DNA of 64,000 nt, taken from positions 29,489,501 to 29,553,500 of the forward strand of contig NC_091967.1 in the NCBI RefSeq assembly GCF_036711975.1. Reading direction: 5' to 3'. Position 1 is the first letter of the stretch. Every line of letters starts with the position of its first letter. Of this stretch, positions 1-8,774 are shown piece by piece. The translations under genes and the position numbers were made by a program. Below the pieces are notes generated by a model. That model searched no databases. It saw only the letters and a program-made list of their open reading frames with translations, and was not told where the DNA came from. Source of the stretch: Onthophagus taurus. Lineage: Eukaryota > Arthropoda > Insecta > Coleoptera > Scarabaeidae.

Positions 1-315
1 AAATTTAATTTTTTCAGGTCCTTTAACATACACTTTCTTGACATTCCGACACAGATATTTGACTATGGCGTCGAATTCCATTGGATGGATAAAACCAACT
101 TTCCAGTCGATGCAATGATGATGTGTCATTAACCAGTTTGCAGTATTCCTATATTTAGATGGTAATGAAGCTATACTGCTACTCGGTTGAAAAACGTGGT
201 GGGTAATGCATTTGTTACTATCACATGATGCTAATTCTTTAGGTACGAACTGATCTTCGTTGACCATGAAACCTTGTATATCGAGAATTATGTATTGAGT
301 TTTATTTGAATACAT
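1..315 (-). CDS. Partial D-x-Q-G-F family nuclease-like protein, runs off left edge
   Basis: An open frame reads on the minus strand from an ATG at 315 to the window edge without a stop, so the C-terminus is missing. Visible motifs are L-D-I-Q-G-F near residue 12, K-E-L-A about 15 residues later, H-H-V-F-Q-P, a W-L-M-T-H-H-H stretch and V-K-G-P-E-K near the edge. The same motifs in the same order occur in the 160-residue protein at 9233-9715, so the two are paralogues. An Asp followed by a Glu after a short hydrophobic strand is compatible with a DnaQ/RNase H-type 3'-5' exonuclease fold, but that is inference. It lies downstream of the capsid-like gene in the same orientation, so it belongs to the virus-like cluster. 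Confidence 0.6.
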   Translation of the reverse strand, partial: MYSNKTQYIILDIQGFMVNEDQFVPKELASCDSNKCITHHVFQPSSSIASLPSKYRNTANWLMTHHHCIDWKVGFIHPMEFDAIVKYLCRNVKKVYVKGPEKIKF

Positions 316-501
316 CTTGCTTCCGTACATCAACACGATTATCCATACTATGCAGCCGTAGAAATCTGTCGCACAACTTATACTCTACGACTTTTTTTGT
401 TTACGCTGGATATAGAAGTCTCACATTTCGGATGATGAGCTACGGGTGCGATGCGGCTCATCCGATCCAACTACACACTACCAACCCTTCTTTCCCCATA
501 C

Positions 502-1764
502 TCAAGTCATTTGTTTGACGATTTTTGTTAGTGGAGAATATTGAAACGCCTTATCATGTAAAACTAAACAGTATGCTGTGGTACCATCAGGAATCGGATT
601 TTTTGTCGTAAATTCTATCCGTATTTCTACCCCACTTTTGTGTAGCGCTTCTGCTTGATATGTACAATCAATTCCAATCAGTGAATAATTTTCAATAAAT
701 TGTTTCGGAGTGAGTAATGGTTCTCCTTCCTTCCCATAGTAGGACTTTTGAAAGCGTGTATACATGTCATATAACACTGCGACACGATTACTATCAAAGT
801 CCACGTTCAGATTATCGTATGGGTAGCGTTCACCGTTTAGGAATACCGTCAAATTGGTGAGTTTTACATTATCAAAGGTTGCCATGTTCGCCAACTGTTT
901 TCCTTTCTTCTTTGTTTGAAACCCAATTATTATAAATCTAGGTGTTTCCAACTGCGGAGCTGTTTTCACAGCCCATGAATGCTTTGTTGTTTGAGGTAAA
1001 GAAGGATATTCATGTACTTCCCAACTGCGAAAAGGTATTTGCAGATCAATATTTCGTCCTGCTATTTTTGTTAGAGCTAATTGTTCTCGTAAGCCTACGG
1101 CTAGATGGGGCATTCTCCACACAACTTTATCGATTTTTAACTGTAACGGTTCTTCTACCGTATTCACAAGCACATCATTATCATCATTATTACGAATTAA
1201 CACTAGCTCTTGTCTCACATTCATCACAATTGTTTTAAAAACTTCAGCAAACCCTATTAATGTCTTTAGCGGTACACTCAATCCAAAATTTCCATTTTTA
1301 TCCATTATTGCATCCGTTACAGGGGATGTTCGGACCACTTGACCTAGCAGATCCTCGCCCATGTTCCAACCTGCGTTCGCCAACTTTATTATATCGTGAG
1401 GGGTATACGAAAAGTATCCTTTCATATATGATGTTAACCCCACGTTTCTCACTCCATCTATTTGAACACCATTTATAAGATAGCGAATATCACTGAACAT
1501 AAACGCTACAGGATTATTTATCAATTTTGCAGTTGCACTAGCATCTTTTGTTGCTTTACCACTCGCATCCAGTTTACGTACGCTCCTTTCCACATACAAA
1601 AAACTTTCATGAGGCAATGTGTAATTGTCTATTTCGGGTATGCCTATACGAATTTCATCATTGTTACCGAAGCTAGTAGAACCAAACGGTTGATGGGAAT
1701 GATATTCGTAACTTACAATCGAGTTATCTACTTTTATTTTCTCCGTGACGTTTAAGGACTCCAT
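502..1764 (-). CDS. Major capsid-like protein of Polinton/adintovirus type (F54H12.2-like family)
   Basis: This 420-residue intact frame starts at an ATG (M-E-S-L-N). The N-terminal region with S-Y-E-Y-H-S-H-Q-P-F-G, the F-L-Y-V-E strand and the later S-W-E-V-H-E-Y block match, from memory, a family often annotated F54H12.2-like in insects, cnidarians and nematodes and found beside adenain-like protease and PLA2 genes. In that context the protein is best read as the double jelly-roll major capsid protein; this role is inference from neighbours and length. It begins one base after the stop of the 63-residue gene, and TATAAATGG overlaps its start codon. No frameshift or internal stop is seen. 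It could be a host-retained gene of viral origin. Confidence 0.65.
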   Translation of the reverse strand: MESLNVTEKIKVDNSIVSYEYHSHQPFGSTSFGNNDEIRIGIPEIDNYTLPHESFLYVERSVRKLDASGKATKDASATAKLINNPVAFMFSDIRYLINGVQIDGVRNVGLTSYMKGYFSYTPHDIIKLANAGWNMGEDLLGQVVRTSPVTDAIMDKNGNFGLSVPLKTLIGFAEVFKTIVMNVRQELVLIRNNDDNDVLVNTVEEPLQLKIDKVVWRMPHLAVGLREQLALTKIAGRNIDLQIPFRSWEVHEYPSLPQTTKHSWAVKTAPQLETPRFIIIGFQTKKKGKQLANMATFDNVKLTNLTVFLNGERYPYDNLNVDFDSNRVAVLYDMYTRFQKSYYGKEGEPLLTPKQFIENYSLIGIDCTYQAEALHKSGVEIRIEFTTKNPIPDGTTAYCLVLHDKAFQYSPLTKIVKQMT

Positions 1765-1956
1765 TTATAGTAGTTGAAAACCTAAGTTGCTTAAATACTG
1801 ACGATTGACGCGTGTTAACTGGGTAGTTGATTTTCGCTTACTGTTAGGTTTTACATCCTTTCGTACCGTTTTATACATTACTCTATCACCCAGACTTTCC
1901 TGTGCTTTTCTTCGAACGTCGTACACTATACCCATATTAAATACCCTACTACTCAC
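1765..1956 (-). CDS. Small basic protein of the virus-like cluster
   Basis: A 63-residue Lys/Arg-rich protein ending in R-V-N-R-Q-Y-L-S-N-L-G-F. It is packed between the penton-like gene, whose stop it overlaps by four bases, and the capsid-like gene, which starts at the next base. That tight packing is the main support for it being real. I do not recognise a domain. The basic composition would suit a core or DNA-binding peptide, but this is a guess. Confidence 0.5.
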   Translation of the reverse strand: MSSRVFNMGIVYDVRRKAQESLGDRVMYKTVRKDVKPNSKRKSTTQLTRVNRQYLSNLGFQLL

Positions 1957-2708
1957 ACCGATTTCAAGTGCACTCTCACGGTCACTTCTTCGTCTCTGAA
2001 GTTTACCAACTGACCGTACTGATCAAGTATGCGTACTATTAAGGTACTAATCACGTTCGTTGTAACAGGTAAGTAAATCGGTTGTTGCGGAGCTTCTATT
2101 ATTTTAAAACCAGCCGGTACGTTCGGGAAGAAATGATACAACACGTGCATGGGTTGTCCATTCGTATACGATCCGGAGCTCAAATTACAATAAATTTGTA
2201 ATGCATTCGTTTTATTTATATTCACGATATGATCCGATTCTGTTATCGTGTTTTTAGGTATAACTTTAGGGTTAAAACCAAGTAAGGAACCGATTGAATT
2301 ATCGCTAGCAAAATTTATTCGCCGGTTTGTTTTTATCTCAGCACGTTGCGTATTATTATTACCTCTTATGCGTATCTGTGTACCCGGTGTAGTCACGTTG
2401 AGAATATTCCTCGCTGTTAATGGTTTTTTAACGTATTCGTTAATATCGTTAATATCGTATGTTCCTAGCGGTATTTCAATATTCTGTGTAAAATTTCCCA
2501 TATGATCTTCATATTGTAAAATATTGTTTGTTGAATCGATATTAGGTAACGTATTGAACGTTTCGAAATTTAAAAGAGCTAACTCGTATGTACCGAGTTC
2601 ATTCAAATAAATCGGTGAGTTAAAGTTACAAGACAACTCCGATCCCCTTCCGGTGAGCGTAAATGCATAACTTGTATGTATTGTATCTTGTTCCATTGTT
2701 GTTCTCAA
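1953..2708 (-). CDS. Penton-like minor capsid protein
   Basis: A 251-residue intact frame. Blocks include an L-N-E-L-G-T-Y-E-L-A-L-L-N-F-E-T-F motif near residue 30, a P-L-G-T-Y-D-I-N-D-I-N-E-Y block, I-G-S-L-L-G-F-N-P, S-D-H-I-V-N-I-N, and a C-terminal I-L-D-Q-Y-G-Q-L-V-N-F-R-D-E-E-V-T-V strand pair. These match a family I associate with Polinton/adintovirus-like clusters, where it stands next to the major capsid gene. A single jelly-roll penton role is inferred from size, beta-rich pattern and neighbours. The ORF can begin at the first residue given or at an internal Met four codons later (M-E-Q-D). Its stop overlaps the start of the next small gene. Confidence 0.6.
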   Translation of the reverse strand: MRTTMEQDTIHTSYAFTLTGRGSELSCNFNSPIYLNELGTYELALLNFETFNTLPNIDSTNNILQYEDHMGNFTQNIEIPLGTYDINDINEYVKKPLTARNILNVTTPGTQIRIRGNNNTQRAEIKTNRRINFASDNSIGSLLGFNPKVIPKNTITESDHIVNINKTNALQIYCNLSSGSYTNGQPMHVLYHFFPNVPAGFKIIEAPQQPIYLPVTTNVISTLIVRILDQYGQLVNFRDEEVTVRVHLKSV

Positions 2709-2710
2709 GA

Positions 2711-3025
2711 CTAATCTAACACGGATACTTCCTTGGTATTTAAACTATCTAAGAAATGCAAACACAATTGTCCACAATTTGTTTGATCTTCTTTTTGATA
2801 TCGTCGATAATTATACCTCACAATATTTCTCCTCCCATCCGATATAAAATACTTCTCCACTTCAATCGGTGGTCGTAAATCTCCATAACTGTCAAAGTAG
2901 TTAACATTTACACCATCCTTGTTGTAAGCTGTCCAGTGAGTACCGGGACCCGTACGATTATCAAGATTTATTATCCCACTCTCTCGTTTTCGGATTTTCT
3001 TCGGTAAATTGTTTCTCATGTACAC
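2711..3025 (-). CDS. Adenain-like (C5/Ulp1-fold) cysteine protease
   Basis: The catalytic pattern is visible: G-T-H-W with His about residue 30, Y-F-D-S with Asp about residue 45, and Q-T-N-C-G-Q-L-C with the likely nucleophile Cys about residue 84. This order is that of adenovirus-type maturation proteases, which in Polintons cleave capsid precursors. The frame given starts at GTG. It stays open upstream to about 3118, where a plausible N-terminal segment (L-R-R-Y-A-R-A-L-D) has no in-frame ATG, so the start codon may be lost, non-AUG or supplied by splicing. It sits three bases upstream of the penton-like frame and just downstream of the minor capsid gene. Confidence 0.72.
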   Translation of the reverse strand: MYMRNNLPKKIRKRESGIINLDNRTGPGTHWTAYNKDGVNVNYFDSYGDLRPPIEVEKYFISDGRRNIVRYNYRRYQKEDQTNCGQLCLHFLDSLNTKEVSVLD

Positions 3026-3105
3026 CCCACGAAAGTTTAACAGATCAAGCGCTCGTGCATATCGCCTTAACTCTACATCCGTTAAAGAATGTTGGGGTAT
3101 TTTTA

Positions 3106-3641
3106 TTAGTTTTTTGTTACAGTTTTATAACCACAACCCTTTTTATATGGATTAATAAACATTCCTGTACCAATTTTGTTCGCCCTCTTGGTGCGTTTTA
3201 GTCGCTTTGATTTTCGTGATACCGTTTTCATGACTAGTCCGCAACCTTGCTTATATGGTTTAATATACAAACCGCTGCCGATCGCTTTTGGTTCCATAGC
3301 CCGATTGTGACGTTCGGCTTCTTGTAACTGCTCCCTTGCTATTTTTGCTTCGTTTACGGTTTTTGCAATAGCTGCTGCACCTCCGCCTAAAGAACCGAGA
3401 GCACCCAAAGCTGCAAGTATTAAGGGTAAAAAACCTCCCGTCTTGGGAATCTTGATTATTTTTCCGCGCGGTTTAAGTATTCTACCTTGATAAGGTTTCA
3501 ACAGATTGTAACCCACTTGTACATCTCCCTTTGTATTCGTACTGTTGGTCTGTGCAATCGCTCGCCGCACTAAGTTCATTGCCTGCGTAAACGACAACTT
3601 ACCGCCACGTTTCAACTTCTGACGAGTTGTCCCTCTACGTC
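3106..3641 (-). pseudogene. C-terminal part of PLA2/pVI-like minor capsid gene, cut off by a transposon
   Basis: The segment is basic at its start (K-L-K-R-G-G-K-L-S-F). It then has a hydrophobic Gly/Ala/Leu-rich stretch after I-P-K-T-G-G-F-L-P-L, an amphipathic Q-L-Q-E-A-E-R-H-N helix, and two copies of a G-(L/M)-(Y/F)-I-(K/N)-P-Y-K-(Q/K)-G-C-G motif, ending in K-N. This layout fits adenovirus pVI/pX-like minor capsid proteins of Polinton relatives. The apparent Met start at 3672 lies inside the terminal repeat of the inserted transposon and is artificial. The natural N-terminal half is at 7029-7392, in the same frame across a single TTA target site. The gene is therefore broken only by the insertion, and no other lesion is visible. 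Confidence 0.65.
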
Positions 3642-3644
3642 TTA
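3642..3644. repeat. TTA target-site duplication, left
   Basis: TTA directly abuts the CAAGGG end of the transposon here and again at 7026-7028. Confidence 0.75.
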
Positions 3645-4290
3645 CAAGGGAAGTGTCACAACTGTGTCTCACCGATTTCGATGCAATTTGGTACAGTCAT
3701 AGAATGGGCCAAAATAAGGTTCGCACATTTTTTTATACATGCGGTAAAAGCCCCTGGGGCGAGTTATAGGGGTTGAAAGTTTGGAGAAAAAGTACGTTTT
3801 CACTTATATTTTGAAAACGAAAAGTGCTATCAAAATTTGGTAAATTGTAACTGATATTCATTTTAAAAGAGCTTTCTTTTGATGTGTCACACATATAGCA
3901 GAGGGTTAAAAAGGGCGAACTACCCCTATTTTTTTGGAATTATTTAAAAACCACCCTATCGATTTTGGCGGCATTAAGTATACTTCTAGTGCGTTCAAAA
4001 ATATTAGTTAAGGGTTTTTTCCCATTCGCCCTAGATCAACCCCAGCGAAGTTACGGGGGTTAACATGTAAGCACTTTTCGTAAGAATGATGTGATAAAAT
4101 TGTCAGGTATTTTGAAAATACTTTAAACAAAACCGTAAATTAGTCGCACAATAAAATGTTTAGTGTAAAATAAGGCATAATACACCATATAGGGGTTGTT
4201 GGGGTTATCCACCCCCTTAAAAATTAATTCTATCCCGGGCGTTATTTGTCGATTACGGCGAAATTTGGTACTGTGTTTGTTTTATATTTG
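3645..4290 (+). repeat. Left terminal inverted repeat, copy 1
   Basis: This pairs with 6390-7025. The outer end is CAAGGGAAGTGTCAC. The repeat includes a GGGGCGAGTTATAGGGG block, and its inner boundary lies near GTACTGTGTTTG. The two arms differ at scattered bases. Confidence 0.85.
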
Positions 4291-4608
4291 AAGTAAAAAT
4301 TTTTGAAAATGGTTATAAGGGTTACAAATTAGGGGTAGTTTTTTGTTTATACCTCGAAGATGAAAACTGCCATCGTAACTGTGGTATTGTTTTTTAAAAA
4401 TCTATCTATCGATGTTCCACGAGGTAAACTACCCTCATTTTCTTTAAATAATAAATATAAAACTACTAGATAAATAAGATATTTTATTTATTTATGAGTT
4501 AAAAAGCAACTGACAAAAAAAATAGTTCAATATACCAAAGAAGTTTATTCTACATTACTAATTGACGTTTTTTATGTATTATATTAATTTTCAATATTAA
4601 ATTTATTT

Positions 4609-6198
4609 TTATTCTACGTAGTGTTGGCAAAAATGAAAGTCGTGGAAAAAATGTTTTAAACATAAGGATTTTTTACACCATGCACATGTTATGACCGCTA
4701 TATCCCCACAGATATCACACGTTGGCTTCTCACTCGAAAAGCAAACTTCCACGGGATTTTCAAAATGGTCTGGTCTCTCCTCTATATAGCCACTTGCAAA
4801 CCATGCGTATTTAAAAACATTTATAAACCGAGGGGAAGCCAACTGGTTATGCGTCAACGATTGCAATTTTAATATGTTATCCCTCTGATGTAAATTGACA
4901 TCATACTGGTAAAGAATAATCTGATCAGAGAATCTTCTAATAAAATTTTTCCATATTCTGAAACCAAATACATCTAGGGGCTGTATTTGACCTGTTGTCC
5001 CTGCAGGTATAGATAAATGTTTAAAATTAGTACCTGATGGAGTTATTTCACTAATAACTTCAGGACAATGGCCACTCCAAGAATCTAATAATAATAATGA
5101 TTTAGAACCAGTATTTGGAAAATATACATTTTGGAGCCAATTTTTCATGTGTTCTGAAGTTAACTTTCCAGATTTTGATGCCAAAACGTATATATTGTCT
5201 GCTTTAAACATTGTATTTGCTACCCTCGGTCCAAAGCTGCCAGAGGGTTCTTTTAAAACAATAAAAAGTGGAGAAAGAAGTTTCCCATCAGCAGATATTA
5301 CGGGTTGAATTGTGTAACTGTGCGTTGTAGATGACACCGACTGGACCACACTTTCTACGGTTTTAACTCCTAAATCGCTTAATGTTCTTCCCGAATGGAA
5401 TTCCAAGTTAAAACCGCTCTGATCCGAATTGTAGGTGTTTTCAGGTCCATATATTTGGATTTGTAGCTTTGCCTCTTTAACGAAATCTTTTGCTAAAGTT
5501 TTTACTCGATCAACATTTCCAATTTGTTTTTGGGATAGAAATTTTGTTATTTTTCGGCTTACTAACCGATTTGCTTTCTTAAAACGTTGCACCCAGCTAT
5601 GAGATGCTTTGAACAGTTGAGGAGATAAATTCTTTTCATTTCTAGCTTGTATAGCCCATCTGCGTATATCAATATCATGTAATGGCAATTTATTATCTAC
5701 GGCGGCTCTCGCTTGATTAATTACAAATTCGGTAATTTCTGCTAATTTTTCTTTGTATGTCCCTCTTTCTTCAATATATTTAGACCATCTGTGCAATTGG
5801 GTCTTTGACGTTACTTTTCGGTATTTGTTTTTTACGGTTTCTAGTTTCAAATAACCTTTCTTCCCACTTGTCCAGTAATTTACCGCCTCTAATTTGTACT
5901 CGTAGTCGATGTCATCCTTCAATGGACAATGAGCATCAGTATCTTCTACAAACCTGTCAGTTGTATCCTGGTCTTCAATAATTTGCTGACCGTCATTGAT
6001 GCCATTGGATGAATCGAAAATTAATACAGTTTCGTCTTCAATTTGCATATTGTAGTCTTCCATACTTTCCATTAAAATACGCTGTATATTTTCTTTTAAA
6101 CTAACTTCTGCTTCATTTACAGGAGTCTGGGGAATATTCATAACAGTAAAAACTGTCATTAGCAAATTTAAAACGTTTATTGGGTTTATTGTAACCAT
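4609..6198 (-). CDS. DDE_1-type transposase with CENP-B-like HTH, copy 1
   Basis: A 529-residue intact frame with an acidic N-terminus (to about 95). A helix-turn-helix region follows (about 100-215), with W-T-S-G-K-K-G-Y and S-W-V-Q-R-F-K-K-A-N-R resembling CENP-B/Tigger DNA-binding domains. The DDE core carries N-S-D-Q-S-G near 258, L-L-L-D-S-W-S-G-H near 371 and Q-P-L-D-V near 409 as likely catalytic acids. The last 40 residues form a Cys/His cluster (C-D-I-C, C-A-W-C, C-L-K-H, H-F-C) suggesting a small zinc-binding tail. It would bind the element ends and catalyse cut-and-paste. It differs from copy 2 at one residue that I can see, Cys497 here against Tyr there. Pogo-like is the closest family, but the 3-bp duplication is not the usual TA. 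Confidence 0.85.
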   Translation of the reverse strand: MVTINPINVLNLLMTVFTVMNIPQTPVNEAEVSLKENIQRILMESMEDYNMQIEDETVLIFDSSNGINDGQQIIEDQDTTDRFVEDTDAHCPLKDDIDYEYKLEAVNYWTSGKKGYLKLETVKNKYRKVTSKTQLHRWSKYIEERGTYKEKLAEITEFVINQARAAVDNKLPLHDIDIRRWAIQARNEKNLSPQLFKASHSWVQRFKKANRLVSRKITKFLSQKQIGNVDRVKTLAKDFVKEAKLQIQIYGPENTYNSDQSGFNLEFHSGRTLSDLGVKTVESVVQSVSSTTHSYTIQPVISADGKLLSPLFIVLKEPSGSFGPRVANTMFKADNIYVLASKSGKLTSEHMKNWLQNVYFPNTGSKSLLLLDSWSGHCPEVISEITPSGTNFKHLSIPAGTTGQIQPLDVFGFRIWKNFIRRFSDQIILYQYDVNLHQRDNILKLQSLTHNQLASPRFINVFKYAWFASGYIEERPDHFENPVEVCFSSEKPTCDICGDIAVITCAWCKKSLCLKHFFHDFHFCQHYVE

Positions 6199-6389
6199 TG
6201 CTTCTGTCAGTTGCTCTGAAACTAAAATCTACCCACTGGGCACACGTTCTTTTATACTAGAAAAAACTATTTTGAGAAATGACCTTTAGCAAGCGGCACT
6301 AAAAAAACAAATATTGTGCCAAAATTTTTTTGGTAGGTGTATTTTTGGCAACATTATGTAGAATAAAAATAAACTAATAAACTATATAA

Positions 6390-7025
6390 AACAAACACAG
6401 TACCAAATTTCGCCGTAATCAACAAGTAATGCCCGGGATAGAATTAATTTTTAAGGGGGTGGTTAACCCCAACCACCCCTAAATGGTGTATTATGCCTTA
6501 TTTTACATTAAACATTTTATTGTGCGACTAATTTACGGTTTTGTTAAAGTATTTTCAAAATACCTGACAATTTTATCACATCATTCTTACGAAAAGTGGT
6601 TACATGTTAACCCCCGTAACTTCGCTGGGGATGATCTAGAGCGAATGGGAAAAAACCCTTAACTAATATTTTTGAACGTGCTGGAAGTATACTTAATGCC
6701 GCCAAAATCGATAGGGTGGTTTTTAAATAATTCCAAAAAAATAGGGGTAGTTCGCCCTTCTTAACCCTCTGGTATATGTGTGATACATCAAAAGAAAGCT
6801 CTTTTAAAATGAATATCAGTTACAATTTACCAAATTTTGATAGCACTTTTCATTTTTAAAATATAAGTGAAAACGTACTTTTTCTCCAAACTTTCAACCC
6901 CTATAACTCGCCCCAGGGGCTTTTACCGCACGTATAAAAAAATGTACGAACCTTATTTTGGCCCATTCTATGACTGTACCAAATTGCATCGAAATCGGTG
7001 AGACACAGTTGTGACACTTCCCTTG
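6390..7025 (-). repeat. Right terminal inverted repeat, copy 1
   Basis: Reverse complement of the 3645-4290 arm, ending CCCTTG at 7025 next to the TTA duplication (7026-7028). Confidence 0.85.
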
Positions 7026-7028
7026 TTA

Positions 7029-7392
7029 GGGCACGAATTTGCATTCCCATACCCATTATTGTTTTTCCTTTCATTATCGTTGACACTAACGCCGACGATA
7101 GTCGCTCTCCTAAGCTTGCGTCTTTACTTCTCAACCGCTCTTTCGCTGTCTTATACAACTCTTTATCGGCTATGTGTCGCTCAGCTAAATTCGATGTCGC
7201 TGCGTAGGCAATATCATGCTTTTTACAGGCGTCGTCTAATTTATTCACTCCCTGATCTCCACGAACTAATCTCTTTACCAATTTGGTTCCCGGACCGCAA
7301 TAATTATAACCTGGCAAATGTAGTTCTATCGGAAGCTTATTGATTAATGTATTCACAATACCTCGACCAGACCGTTTGCTTGATCGATGCAT
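7029..7392 (-). pseudogene. N-terminal parvovirus-type phospholipase A2 half of the minor capsid gene
   Basis: Starting at ATG 7392 (M-H-R-S-S-K), the protein has a Ca-binding loop Y-C-G-P-G at residues 31-35 and the catalytic pair in C-K-K-H-D-I-A-Y at residues 59-60. This is the secreted PLA2 signature found in parvovirus VP1 unique regions and in adintovirus/Polinton minor capsid proteins, where it helps breach endosomal membranes. A basic C-terminal stretch follows. The frame enters the transposon terminal repeat at 7025, and the residues read beyond that are transposon sequence. The rest of the gene is at 3106-3641. The catalytic residues look intact; only the insertion breaks the gene. 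Confidence 0.75.
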
Positions 7393-7418
7393 ACTGTTTC
7401 ACTGTCCTAACATTCATA

Positions 7419-7431
7419 CCATTATATTTAA
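7419..7431 (-). promoter_or_regulatory. TTAAATATAATGG motif upstream of the PLA2 gene
   Basis: This 13-base AT-rich motif on the minus strand lies about 27 bases upstream of the ATG. The identical 13 bases overlap the start of the 160-residue gene at 9712-9724, and a shorter TATAAATGG covers the capsid-like start at 1761-1769. Such sharing suggests a common promoter element of the virus-like cluster. Function is inferred. Confidence 0.4.
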
Positions 7432-7506
7432 TAGCTTTCGCACATTATTCGGTGAATATTGGATGGTTAATAATACGCTCACATTTGAAAAAAATTTTTA
7501 TTTATT

Positions 7507-7731
7507 TTAAGTCATTACATATTTAAATCTTTCATGAAAAATCTTATTTCTAAATTCGCTGCTTAAGTACAGGTGTAACATATCATTTACATAACTTATT
7601 CTATTCTTAAATCTAAGACGATCTAAATACATTTCCTCCCAATTACACTTTCGTGATTGTCTATACGCATAAGTCCATGCATACATTCTATGCATCTCAT
7701 TTTTACTCTCATCAATCCGCACCTTACCCAT
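7507..7731 (-). CDS. Uncharacterised 74-residue protein of the virus-like cluster
   Basis: Starts at ATG 7731, four bases after the stop of the 299-residue gene, in the same orientation. It is rich in Arg, Tyr and Met, with a likely helical middle (W-E-E-M-Y-L-D-R-L-R-F). I do not recognise a family. Tight spacing to the upstream frame argues that it is real and co-expressed. Confidence 0.45.
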   Translation of the reverse strand: MGKVRIDESKNEMHRMYAWTYAYRQSRKCNWEEMYLDRLRFKNRISYVNDMLHLYLSSEFRNKIFHERFKYVMT

Positions 7732-7735
7732 GTCT

Positions 7736-8635
7736 TTATTGATTGTGAAATAATTTAAACAAATCTACATCCAACAAGATTTTATCGAAATTGTACAACA
7801 TCACTTCCTTACTTATACATATTTGTTCAGAACACGATTCATTGAGCATCGTTAACATATTACGTTTCACATCTCCATCCATTGCAGCTAACGCGTTTAT
7901 AACACTATCATAATATGCTTTGTAATTCACAGTTCTCAATAATTTCAGTCGAGTTGCTACTAAATCTGCTACGTTCCAAAGCTCATGCAACGATTCATAT
8001 GCAATATATACATATTCTCCACCCCTCTCCAACTTTAAAATCTTGCAAACGTTTTCCATCCAATCGCACGATATACTGACACCACACAACACTATCTGCG
8101 ACGGAGACTGATTAGCAAAACTGTTTGTGATTGTTGACTTATACATAATAATGTTGTGCCAATCGTTTTCCGTTAATGTTAAACATTGACCTTTTCCCAT
8201 TAACCTTACCACTGGTTCAAAATGTAAGTCAGCACTTAATCCTATTGCCACACATTTCGTGCGGCTCTTATTTAGTGCATACACTGTTTCCGAAAATAGA
8301 GGACCTCTACTTGCTCTTACTGTACTGTCCGACATGTTGGTTAAGCTCTCCATGTTATCTATTCTCGAAACTACTTCATTATTACCGTTAACACTTTTCG
8401 TCATAATAAAAGGGCTTAAGTCTGCAAACGAATCTTTTCCATCAGCGACCGCTTGCATATTGTTACCACACTCTATAACTGTATTAAACTTTTCTTGTTT
8501 TAACACCTCTTCAGATGCCACGGGTGTCAACGAGGGTTTCATCACCTTCGGACTTATGCTCGCTTTTTTGGACACCGCCTGTTGAACCTCGAGACTTCTC
8601 TTCGGTGCTTTTGTATATTGTTGTCTGGAACCCAC
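7736..8635 (-). CDS. Uncharacterised 299-residue protein of the virus-like cluster
   Basis: A long intact frame with a Lys/Ser/Pro-rich N-terminus (about 60 residues) and a more globular C-terminal half. The latter includes L-H-F-E-P-V-V-R-L-M-G-K-G, L-T-E-N-D-W, Y-V-Y-I-A-Y-E-S-L-H-E-L-W and a helix-rich end. The first codon of the frame is GTG. No upstream in-frame ATG precedes a stop, and the first internal Met is near residue 33, so the true start is unsure; a TTAG|TGGG acceptor-like site lies at the 5' edge. A TATATATA box is just upstream (8640-8648). No domain is recognised. Placement between the PLA2 gene and the nuclease-like gene suggests a structural or morphogenesis role, which is inference. 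Confidence 0.5.
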   Translation of the reverse strand: MGSRQQYTKAPKRSLEVQQAVSKKASISPKVMKPSLTPVASEEVLKQEKFNTVIECGNNMQAVADGKDSFADLSPFIMTKSVNGNNEVVSRIDNMESLTNMSDSTVRASRGPLFSETVYALNKSRTKCVAIGLSADLHFEPVVRLMGKGQCLTLTENDWHNIIMYKSTITNSFANQSPSQIVLCGVSISCDWMENVCKILKLERGGEYVYIAYESLHELWNVADLVATRLKLLRTVNYKAYYDSVINALAAMDGDVKRNMLTMLNESCSEQICISKEVMLYNFDKILLDVDLFKLFHNQ

Positions 8636-8639
8636 TAAG

Positions 8640-8648
8640 TATATATAA
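8640..8648 (-). promoter_or_regulatory. TATA-like box upstream of the 299-residue gene
   Basis: The minus strand reads TTATATATACTT immediately before the 299-residue frame. It is a plausible TATA box, but the unusually short distance to the frame leaves this uncertain. Confidence 0.3.
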
Positions 8649-8774
8649 CATTAATACTTCTGCTGTAAGACAAGTGTTTATGGACTTACTTGTTCTGCGT
8701 TGTTATGTCACCACTACGTCGGATGATTTCAATGAAACTAATCTTTTATGAACCTCACTTGCTATTTATGCACA

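Larger units (their letters stand above)
3645..7025 (-). mobile_element. 3381-bp DNA transposon, copy 1 (long TIRs, DDE_1 transposase)
   Basis: The element starts CAAGGGAAGTGTCACAAC and ends with its reverse complement. Inverted repeats of about 640 bp (3645-4290 and 6390-7025) flank a single transposase gene on the minus strand. The target duplication is TTA. It is inserted into the PLA2/minor capsid gene. A second copy at 45496-54745, inverted in the window and carrying a BEL/Pao insertion, has exactly the same net length. Near identity of the copies implies recent mobility. Confidence 0.9.

Noticed and set aside
306..518. Plus-strand ORF at the left end
   Set aside because: Overlaps the nuclease-like and capsid-like genes on the other strand; its translation has no family-like pattern.
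942..1755. Plus-strand ORFs inside the capsid-like gene
   Set aside because: Shadows of the 420-residue minus-strand frame.
3645..7025. The 3381-bp transposon as part of the virus-like element
   Set aside because: Target duplication, terminal repeats and a second copy elsewhere show it is an independent later insertion.
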